From the NCBI GenBank assembly GCA_934426255.1, contig CAKRYD010000011.1:1-64000 (forward strand): a DNA stretch of 64,000 nt, given 5' to 3'. A program made the position numbers and the translations under genes. Source of the DNA: an uncultured Bacteroidaceae bacterium (GTDB lineage: Bacteria > Bacteroidota > Bacteroidia > Bacteroidales > Bacteroidaceae). The notes beneath the pieces were generated by a model, which saw only the letters and a list, made by a program, of their open reading frames with translations, made no database searches and was not told the origin of the DNA. Positions 1 through 6,279 of the stretch are shown here, piece after piece. How positions within the stretch are numbered: position 1 is the stretch's first letter; each line of letters begins with the position of its first letter.

Positions 1-794
1 GCTGTTCAGACAAGACAATCCACTATTATAAGTCTTCCATTGAGAAGCTGATAGCGACTGTGAAGAAGAATGTGTGCGACATTGCAACCAACGATATTCG
101 CTGTTATCTCGCTGATCAACAGGAACAACGAGGACTTAGCAAGGTCTCTATTGACAACTTGCGTCGTATCTATTCCAGTTTCTTCTCATGGCTGGAAGAT
201 GAAGACTATATTACTAAAAGTCCTGTCCGCAGAATCCATAAGGTACGCACGGATGCTTTGGTGAAAGAGGTACTGACAGACGAGAATATCGAAGTGCTAC
301 GTGACAGTTGCCAAGAATTGCGTGACATTGCCATGATTGACTTGTTGCTCAGTACTGGTATGCGTGTAGGGGAGTTGGTGAAAATCAACCGTGAAGACAT
401 TGACTTTCAAGAACGCCAATGTGTTGTGTTTGGCAAGGGCAACAAAGAACGTGAGGTGTATTTTAACGCAAGGACTAAAATCCACCTCAAAAAGTATTTG
501 GAGCAGCGCACGGACAGCAATCCTGCTTTATTCGTAAGTCTGCATGAACCACACACACGCCTAACCATTAGTGGCGTGGAAGTCCGTTTGCGCCAACTTG
601 GAAAGAAAGTAAACATCAACAAGGTTCACCCTCACAAATTCCGTAGAACATTGGCAACAATGGCTATCGATAAGGGTATGCCGATAGAACAAGTGCAAAA
701 GATGTTGGGACACGTGAAGATTGACACAACGCTGCATTATGCTATGGTAAATCAGACGAATGTCAAGATTGCGCACCGCAAATATATCGGATAA
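1..794 (+). CDS. Tyrosine recombinase/integrase (5' end outside window)
   Basis: Site-specific tyrosine recombinase that cuts and rejoins DNA through a 3'-phosphotyrosine intermediate. The frame is open from base 3, so the N-terminus lies outside the window and the GTG at 60 is only an internal codon. Visible parts are a SAM-like core-binding domain (about bases 80-260) and a catalytic domain with STGMRVGEL (first Arg), a GKGNKER beta-hairpin Lys, HPHKFRRT (His and second Arg), MLGH, and the nucleophile Tyr in DTTLHYAM. All catalytic residues are present, so the enzyme looks active. It lies immediately upstream of dinD and hsdS, and recombinases in this position often invert hsdS segments in Bacteroidota. 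It is therefore the first candidate for the switch at 2255-2984. Being the integrase of a wider element is the alternative. Confidence 0.93.
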   Translation, partial: CSDKTIHYYKSSIEKLIATVKKNVCDIATNDIRCYLADQQEQRGLSKVSIDNLRRIYSSFFSWLEDEDYITKSPVRRIHKVRTDALVKEVLTDENIEVLRDSCQELRDIAMIDLLLSTGMRVGELVKINREDIDFQERQCVVFGKGNKEREVYFNARTKIHLKKYLEQRTDSNPALFVSLHEPHTRLTISGVEVRLRQLGKKVNINKVHPHKFRRTLATMAIDKGMPIEQVQKMLGHVKIDTTLHYAMVNQTNVKIAHRKYIG

Positions 795-816
795 TGACGT
801 TTAGTTTGCATTAATG

Positions 817-847
817 TTTGATATTTGTGGCTTTATGCTTACTTTTG
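817..847 (+). promoter_or_regulatory. Promoter for dinD-hsdS
   Basis: A Bacteroidota-type promoter: TTTG at 817-820, 19-base spacer, TACTTTTG at 840-847 (consensus TAnnTTTG). Predicted transcription start is about 853. It supports the ATG at 874 as the dinD start, because the longer reading frame beginning at 814 would start upstream of the promoter. Confidence 0.7.
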
Positions 848-870
848 TAATACAAATATCATGCATAAAG
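831..870. promoter_or_regulatory. Operator-like inverted repeats around the dinD promoter
   Basis: CTTTATGC (831-838) and GCATAAAG (863-870) are perfect 8-base inverted arms flanking the -7 element. A second palindrome, TTTGTA-A-TACAAA, sits at 844-856 and overlaps the -7 element and the predicted start of transcription. The positions suit repressor binding. The factor is unknown; the DUF or XRE proteins nearby or an SOS repressor are only possibilities. Confidence 0.4.
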
Positions 871-873
871 TTT

Positions 874-1746
874 ATGGACTATCAAATAATAAATCAATAT
901 ACAACCGCTCTTAATGAGATAACACATACCATTAAGAGCGATAATGGTAAAGAAGAAGTAGAAATATGGTTTGCTCGAGAACTTCAAAAAGTTCTCGGAT
1001 ATGCACGATGGGAGAATTTTTTAGTTGCGATCAATCGAGCTGTAGATTCATGTAAGTCACAGAATATCAGTATTTACAACCATTTTCGTGAGGTCACGAA
1101 AATGGTCAAACTTGGTAGTGGGTCGCAACGTGAAGTTAAAGATTTTATGCTCACTCGTTTTGCATGCTACCTAATAGCACAAAATGGAGATCCAAAGAAA
1201 GAAGAAATTGCTTTTGCACAGGGATATTTTGCATTGCAAACTCGACGTGCAGAACTTGTTGCAGAACATTTACAGCAGGTTTCGCGCTTAGAGACTCGCG
1301 ACCGTTTGCGTGCATCAGAAAAGCAACTTTCTCGAAATATTTACGAACGAGGTGTAGACGACAAAGGCTTTGGTCGTATTCGTTCAAAAGGTGATACTGC
1401 TTTATTTGGTGGCAACACAACTGAAGATATGAAAAAACGATTGGACATAAAATCAACTCGCCCTTTAGCTGATTTTTTACCAACATTGACTATTACGGCA
1501 AAAAATCTGGCTACAGAAATGACCAATTACAATGTTGAACAAAAAGATTTGAATGGTGAACGTTCAATCACGCAAGAACACATACAGAATAATGTCAGTG
1601 TTCGTCAAATGCTTGGACAGCGTGGCATCAAGCCTGAAGAATTGCCTGCTGCTGAAGACATCAAGAAAGTTGAACGTCGTGTGGCAAGTAATGAGAAGAA
1701 AATAGAAAAGACTTCAAACAAGTTGCCAAAAAATATGGAGGAGTAG
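874..1746 (+). CDS. dinD: DinD-family DNA damage-inducible protein
   Basis: About 290 aa starting MDYQIINQYTTALNEI. Characteristic stretches are IWFARELQKVLGYARWENF near the N-terminus (a BRO-N/DinD-like fold), then REVTKMVKLGSGSQREV and a charged C-terminal half. The E. coli namesake is SOS-induced and antagonises RecA filaments; the role here is inferred from family only. The ATG at 874 is preferred because a promoter ends at 847. The stop at 1746 lies 4 bases before the hsdS ATG, so the two are co-transcribed. DinD genes are frequent neighbours of type I restriction systems. Three perfect inverted repeats lie in its first 230 bases. Confidence 0.85.
   Translation: MDYQIINQYTTALNEITHTIKSDNGKEEVEIWFARELQKVLGYARWENFLVAINRAVDSCKSQNISIYNHFREVTKMVKLGSGSQREVKDFMLTRFACYLIAQNGDPKKEEIAFAQGYFALQTRRAELVAEHLQQVSRLETRDRLRASEKQLSRNIYERGVDDKGFGRIRSKGDTALFGGNTTEDMKKRLDIKSTRPLADFLPTLTITAKNLATEMTNYNVEQKDLNGERSITQEHIQNNVSVRQMLGQRGIKPEELPAAEDIKKVERRVASNEKKIEKTSNKLPKNMEE
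906..1106. repeat. Three perfect inverted repeats inside the 5' coding region of dinD
   Basis: Arms CGCTCTTAATG at 906-916 and 930-940 (11 bp, 13-base loop). Arms CGAGAACTT at 976-984 and 989-997 (9 bp, 4-base loop). Arms ACCATTTTCGTGA at 1079-1091 and 1094-1106 (13 bp, 2-base loop). All are exact. The three arm sequences are unrelated, so this is not one dispersed motif. mRNA hairpins affecting translation, or binding sites, are possible. Confidence 0.75.
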
Positions 1747-1750
1747 ATTT

Positions 1751-2980
1751 ATGCAGTACGAAAAATTAACTTTGCAAGATGTTTGTATAATTATCCCTGG
1801 TTATGCTTTCAAATCTACAGACTTTGGTTTTGGTGAAAACATTGCTATAAAAATCAAAGACATAGAACCTCCTTTTATAAATATCAAAAATGCTGATATA
1901 GTATCTTTTACACCACAAGATAAATTTAAGCTATCGCAAGGTGACTATGTTATGGCTATGACAGGAGCTACAATCGGTAAGGTTGGAAAGCTTCAGACTA
2001 ATATGAACAATGTTTATATAAATCAGCGTGTTTGTAAGTTTGAAGCAATTGAAAGTCAATGTGATAAAGATTACTTATATTATGTGTTATCAAGTTCATC
2101 TTTCCGAAGTTTTATTCTTAATAACGTTGATAGCAAATTAGCGCAACCCAATATCGGACATCCTACGATTTACAAATATACTCACCTCTTTCCAAAAAGT
2201 GTAGAAGAACAAAAGCGTATAGCTTCTGTTCTTCATAATATTGATTGTAGAGTAGAACTTAATCGTCAGATAAATGATAATTTAGAGGCGATGGCAAAGC
2301 AACTCTACGACTATTGGTTTGTGCAGTTTGACTTTCCGAATGAGGAGGGCAAGCCGTACAAGTCGAGCGGTGGGGCTATGGTGTGGAATGAGAAATTGAA
2401 ACGTGAAACACCGCAAGGATGGAACTATTGTAAACTAAAAGATTTTATCAATCTTTTTGATTCAAAACGAATTCCATTGTCAAGTAAAGATCGAGAAGAG
2501 CGAAAAGGTACTTATCCGTACTATGGCGCAACAGGCATTATGGATTATGTGAATGAGTATATTTTCGATGGTGATTATATCCTTTTGGCTGAGGATGGGT
2601 CAACTTCTGATGCGAATGGCTTTCCTATTGTACAATATATTTGGGGAAAGAATTGGGTGAACAACCATGCACATATCATCCTCCCTAAGAACGAACAATA
2701 TACGATGTTTACTTATCAAATGCTTAGAAGTATTCCTGCTAAGCAGATAGAAACTGGTTCTATTCAGAAGAAAATTAGCCAAGAAAATCTTTGTGGTTAT
2801 AATATGGCGTTACCAAAATCGGAGTTGATGATGAATTTTGAAAACATAATATCTCCACTATGGGAAAAACGCAAGCTTTGTGTTGAAGAAATCAACGCTC
2901 TCACTAAGCAACGCGACGAACTCTTGCCCCTCTTAATGAACGGTCAAGCATCGGTAAATTATCATTTATCTGCTTGTTAA
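1751..2980 (+). CDS. hsdS: Type I restriction-modification specificity subunit HsdS (full length in this orientation)
   Basis: 409 aa DNA-recognition subunit that directs the HsdM2S methylase and HsdR complex. Layout: TRD1 (about residues 1-155), central conserved helix region (VEEQKRIASVLHNID, ELNRQINDNLEAMAKQLYDYW, about 155-200), TRD2 (about 215-370), and a C-terminal conserved helix ending LTKQRDELLPLLMNGQ. The central helix contains the left inverted repeat (2255-2284), and the last seven residues, NYHLSAC, are encoded by the right inverted repeat. It starts 4 bases after dinD and runs opposite to hsdR and hsdM, converging on and overlapping the half-length hsdS by 77 bases. This is the expected shape of a phase-variable specificity locus. 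Confidence 0.95.
   Translation: MQYEKLTLQDVCIIIPGYAFKSTDFGFGENIAIKIKDIEPPFINIKNADIVSFTPQDKFKLSQGDYVMAMTGATIGKVGKLQTNMNNVYINQRVCKFEAIESQCDKDYLYYVLSSSSFRSFILNNVDSKLAQPNIGHPTIYKYTHLFPKSVEEQKRIASVLHNIDCRVELNRQINDNLEAMAKQLYDYWFVQFDFPNEEGKPYKSSGGAMVWNEKLKRETPQGWNYCKLKDFINLFDSKRIPLSSKDREERKGTYPYYGATGIMDYVNEYIFDGDYILLAEDGSTSDANGFPIVQYIWGKNWVNNHAHIILPKNEQYTMFTYQMLRSIPAKQIETGSIQKKISQENLCGYNMALPKSELMMNFENIISPLWEKRKLCVEEINALTKQRDELLPLLMNGQASVNYHLSAC
2255..2284 (+). repeat. Left inverted repeat of the hsdS inversion switch
   Basis: GAACTTAA, four non-matching bases (tcgt), then CAGATAAATGATAATTTA. The 18-base core is 2267-2284. It encodes ELNRQINDNL of the full-length HsdS and matches the reverse complement of 2955-2984 at 26 of 30 positions. 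Confidence 0.85.
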
Positions 2981-3512
2981 GTTCAATTTTGCGGTCAATG
3001 TCAGCCAAGACCTTTCCAATGGTATGCTGTTCCTCTATGGATGGGAGCAACACAGGTATATTGCCTATTGTATCATTGGAAAGAGTGTATCGCTGACCAC
3101 TGCCAGAAGCATTGTTTTCAAAATACTTCTGAATGCAGCGAGTGTGCATAAAAGCATTCAGATATTTTCCGTCAACAATAGCAGAATTAGGAATAATCAA
3201 GGCACAATGATAGCCGAGAACTACATTCTCGAAATCATCGGCAATATAAGTAGCAACACCTATATCATCCCTTGTTTCACTATCCTTGGTGATGGCAACC
3301 ATGCCTTTGCCTATTGAACACTTGTCAATTTCGGTTTGTTTGGCAGACGCAGCCATAAACGACTTTGCCTTTTCTTTGGTGATAGCCCAGTTGTAATAGA
3401 CATCAACAAAGTTGCATAGACGCACTGGCATTTCACCTTCTGTTGTTTTCTTGTCAACACCGCTAATCTCAATCTTAGCAATGTCGGCAAGTCTGTATTT
3501 TTTTAGTTCCAT
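2904..3512 (-). CDS. hsdS: Half-length HsdS carrying an alternative first target-recognition domain
   Basis: 202 aa. Residues 1-165 form one complete TRD (start MELKKYRLADIAKIEISGV), followed by the conserved helix EEQHTIGKVLADIDRKIELNKQINDNL containing the right inverted repeat. After residue 186 the frame only reads antisense of the full-length hsdS C-terminus (PMLDRSLRGARVRRVA), so the second TRD and C-terminal helix are absent. It is the last gene of the hsdR-hsdM-rhuM operon. Inversion would fuse it to the shared TRD2 and make a full-length HsdS ending SVNYHLSDD. As it stands it is either a silent cassette or a short HsdS able to pair with another half. Confidence 0.88.
   Translation of the reverse strand: MELKKYRLADIAKIEISGVDKKTTEGEMPVRLCNFVDVYYNWAITKEKAKSFMAASAKQTEIDKCSIGKGMVAITKDSETRDDIGVATYIADDFENVVLGYHCALIIPNSAIVDGKYLNAFMHTRCIQKYFENNASGSGQRYTLSNDTIGNIPVLLPSIEEQHTIGKVLADIDRKIELNKQINDNLPMLDRSLRGARVRRVA
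2955..2984 (-). repeat. Right inverted repeat of the hsdS inversion switch
   Basis: Reverse complement of the left repeat: 18-base identical core at 2955-2972 and GAACTTAA at 2977-2984, with four unmatched bases (cttg on the plus strand) between. On the minus strand it encodes ELNKQINDNL of the half HsdS. The 670 bases between the cores (2285-2954) are the predicted invertible segment. Confidence 0.85.
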
Positions 3513-3533
3513 TTTGTCTTATCTCTATTTTGA

Positions 3534-3592
3534 AATAGTGCAAGTCTGACTTGCACTATTGTTAGAATCAATTTTGCAAGTGACTTGCAAAA
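3534..3592. repeat. Two related palindromes between rhuM and the half hsdS
   Basis: Arms AATAGTGCAAGT at 3534-3545 and 3549-3560 (12 bp, 3-base loop), and arms TTTTGCAAGT at 3572-3581 with 3583-3592 (10 bp, 1-base loop). Both centre on GCAAGT/ACTTGC. The second starts 5 bases after the rhuM stop as read on the minus strand. They may be tandem operators, or transcript hairpins that set hsdS expression or stop transcription partially. Confidence 0.7.
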
Positions 3593-3596
3593 ATAC

Positions 3597-4607
3597 TCAT
3601 TCATTATCAAGCAATCCTCTTATCTCCTTATCGAAATCAGAGTCAATACGTTGTGTTTTATTGAAAATGTCATATTCCTCTTCCGCTTTCTTCTTGGCTT
3701 GCGCTGCCGATATTTTGCCTTTGTCTGGCAATATCTGATACTTGCGGAATGTCAAGAACTCATTGACACTTGCCGAGAACTGCGCCATGTTGAACGTGTT
3801 TTCACGCTCTATGAGGTCTTCGATATAATCAAAGAATCCTGTAACGGCACGTTCCAGTTGGCGGATTTCTTTCTCTTGCAGATAGTTCTTGGCGATGTTG
3901 ACATCCGATTTTAAAACACGTCCATCGGGTGCATTCTTCCATGTTGTCAGTCCCATGTGGTCTTTCGTATGGTCTGCCTTTGAATAGATGATTTCCGCTG
4001 CCGTCTGCCCTGTAATAGCATAGTGGAAGCGGTTTTGTATCATAGCATAGAAATCTCTTGTAGTCGGAGAGTTCTTGTCATAGTCGGTGCTGCATTCCGC
4101 ATAGATGTCCGTAATCTGTTGCCAAATGCGACGCTCACTTGTACGGATAGAACGGATGCGTTCAAGCAATTCACGGAAATAATCCTTGCCGAACATTGCA
4201 TTGCCTTGCTTCAACCGCTCATCGTCCATTGCAAAGCCCTTTTTGATATACTCATTGAGTATTTTTGTTGCCCATTGACGGAAACGAGTGGCTTTCAGTG
4301 AAGATACACGATAGCCTACGGCAATAATTGCATCAAGAGAGAAGAAATCAACCTTGTGGGTTTGCGTCTTTTCTTCAATTGCACCGTGCTGAGTGGTTAT
4401 TTCCATTTTGGAAACAACCACATCCTTTTCCAGTTCGCCCTCTTCAAATATATTCTTCAAGTGCTTACTTATTGCTGGAACACCAACGCCAAATAGTTGC
4501 GCCATAGCCTTTTGCGTACACCAAAGCGTTTCGTCCTTGATAACCACTTGCACCTTGCCATCAGCATCGGGCATGTTGTAAAGCAGAAATTGTATCTCGT
4601 TACTCAT
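3597..4607 (-). CDS. RhuM-family protein embedded in the type I RM operon
   Basis: 336 aa, RhuM family (named from a Salmonella virulence-island gene; biochemical function not established). The N-terminal part has a helix-turn-helix-like stretch (LWCTQKAMAQLFGVGVPAIS), then THKVDFFSLDAIIAVGYRVS, a signature of the family. The C-terminal half is helical and acidic. No signal peptide or membrane segment. Its ATG overlaps the end of hsdM by 8 bases, indicating translational coupling, and it precedes the half hsdS. RhuM genes recur inside type I RM operons of gut Bacteroidota, so a part in control or function of the RM complex is a reasonable inference. Confidence 0.88.
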   Translation of the reverse strand: MSNEIQFLLYNMPDADGKVQVVIKDETLWCTQKAMAQLFGVGVPAISKHLKNIFEEGELEKDVVVSKMEITTQHGAIEEKTQTHKVDFFSLDAIIAVGYRVSSLKATRFRQWATKILNEYIKKGFAMDDERLKQGNAMFGKDYFRELLERIRSIRTSERRIWQQITDIYAECSTDYDKNSPTTRDFYAMIQNRFHYAITGQTAAEIIYSKADHTKDHMGLTTWKNAPDGRVLKSDVNIAKNYLQEKEIRQLERAVTGFFDYIEDLIERENTFNMAQFSASVNEFLTFRKYQILPDKGKISAAQAKKKAEEEYDIFNKTQRIDSDFDKEIRGLLDNE

Positions 4608-6276
4608 TGCAGTTCTCCTTCCCTACATTCGGGTTAAAACTGAGGCTATTCAACTGTTTCAGGATTTCTTCTTCCAATCGGTGACTTTCTTCAAACTGTG
4701 CTTTCAGCGTGGTCTTATAGTTGTTCATGCGCTGGTTAAACTCCTCTTCAGTGATATCTACATAGTCAATCTTGATGTCGAAATATTGACCTGCGGAAAG
4801 GCTGTAGCCCTTTTCTTTGATTTCATCATAAGTCACAGCTACTGAGAAATCATCTACGGCCTCGCAATTACGAAAAGTGCGAACAATCTGTTCCACTTCA
4901 AAGTCGCGCAAACGACTTTTTTTGTTGTTGCCTTCTTTGTATTCCTCTCCTAACTTGCTGGCATCAATCAGAATGACTTTCTCCGCTTTAGCAGACTTGT
5001 CAAAGAATAGTACTGAAACATTCGTACCTGTGGTGGCAAATACATTGCTCGGCATTGACACCACGCCATATACCCAATGTTCATCTACAATGCGTTGCAG
5101 AATACGTTTCTCTACACCGCTCTTAGCTGTGATAAAACCTGTAGGAATAACAATAGCTCCCTTGCCATTCGGCTTTAGCGAATTGAGCACGTGCTGAATA
5201 AAGCACGTGTAGATGGCCATTTTTGGCTTGCTGGGATCAACTTTCTTTACTGCATTCGGTACACCTGCCCAAAAGCGAATAGAGTCGGCAGCCAAGGTTT
5301 CACGATACTCTGGGAAATCAAGTTTAAAAGGCGGATTACTCACGATAAAGTCGAACTTCTTCAGCGTGCCATTATCCTCCTTATGCGATGGCTCGGTGAG
5401 CGTATTACCTTGTACCACATTCTGCAATGAAGCAGAAAAGTTATTGAGAATAAGGTTCAAGCGCAACATTTCGCTTGACTTTTCAGAAATATCCTGGCTA
5501 AAAATGGTGCAACGCTCTTCGCCAATCTGATGAGCCAAAGCCATGAGCAACGTGCCCGTACCTGCCGAGGGGTCATAACACGTAACACCTCGTAACTCTG
5601 CATCATCGCCCACGAGCAATCGTGCCATCACTTGTGCAATGGCGCGAGGCGTGTAATATTCGGCATATTTGCCACCTCCTGCATTGTTGAACCCTTTTAG
5701 CAGATGCTCGAAGATGCGTGAGAAGAAATCGTATTTCTCATCAAATACATCTTCAAAATTGAATGAGGCCACATTACGCATCAACGAACGAGCAAACTCG
5801 TCACGCTTTTGTGTATCGGTAACGTAGGTTGTCAACGGAAAGAAGATATTGACTTTGCTCTTTCCCGATGTGGTAACAGAGAAAGTCTCGGCATTGAGCG
5901 AGGCTATATCTACCAATGTGGCATCGAGCAAAGTAGAAAAATCGCCTTTTGTGGCAGAATTATAAAGATGTGACAACGTATGTTCGGGTTTCAAGCGTGG
6001 CACGGAATGTGGCAGATAGCTGAACAAATCTTCCACTTCATCTTCAGTGAAGGTGTCATACTCGGCATCCCATTTCTCCGCTTTTGACAAACGTTCCCCA
6101 TACATCGGGTCACGCTTGGCTTCATAGCCAAACTTGTCATTGAAGAACTTATAGAGGAACATTTCTGTCACAATCTTGTACTCACTTCCTGTTCCTGCCA
6201 ATCCGAAAGCTCCAGTGGTGCTTTTAAGAGAATCGATAAGGGTTATGGTTGCCTCTGATATGTTGATAGTACTCAT
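4600..6276 (-). CDS. hsdM: Type I restriction-modification DNA methyltransferase subunit HsdM
   Basis: 558 aa N6-adenine methyltransferase. The N-terminal helical HsdM domain covers about residues 5-160. The SAM-binding motif YDPSAGTGTLLMA is at about 234-246 and the catalytic NPPF at 314-317. The length fits the family. The start MSTINISEATITLI lies 3 bases after the hsdR stop. It methylates the sequence chosen by HsdS, protecting host DNA. With HsdS on the other strand in the present orientation, methylase specificity depends on a gene outside this operon. Confidence 0.96.
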   Translation of the reverse strand: MSTINISEATITLIDSLKSTTGAFGLAGTGSEYKIVTEMFLYKFFNDKFGYEAKRDPMYGERLSKAEKWDAEYDTFTEDEVEDLFSYLPHSVPRLKPEHTLSHLYNSATKGDFSTLLDATLVDIASLNAETFSVTTSGKSKVNIFFPLTTYVTDTQKRDEFARSLMRNVASFNFEDVFDEKYDFFSRIFEHLLKGFNNAGGGKYAEYYTPRAIAQVMARLLVGDDAELRGVTCYDPSAGTGTLLMALAHQIGEERCTIFSQDISEKSSEMLRLNLILNNFSASLQNVVQGNTLTEPSHKEDNGTLKKFDFIVSNPPFKLDFPEYRETLAADSIRFWAGVPNAVKKVDPSKPKMAIYTCFIQHVLNSLKPNGKGAIVIPTGFITAKSGVEKRILQRIVDEHWVYGVVSMPSNVFATTGTNVSVLFFDKSAKAEKVILIDASKLGEEYKEGNNKKSRLRDFEVEQIVRTFRNCEAVDDFSVAVTYDEIKEKGYSLSAGQYFDIKIDYVDITEEEFNQRMNNYKTTLKAQFEESHRLEEEILKQLNSLSFNPNVGKENCNE

Positions 6277-6279
6277 ATA

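Noticed and set aside
814..873. Extended N-terminus of DinD from the ATG at 814
   Set aside because: The promoter elements at 817-847 would lie inside the coding region.
2904..3512. Half hsdS as a simple decayed pseudogene
   Set aside because: The TRD and conserved helix are intact up to the inverted repeat and inversion restores a full frame, so a switch cassette explains it better.
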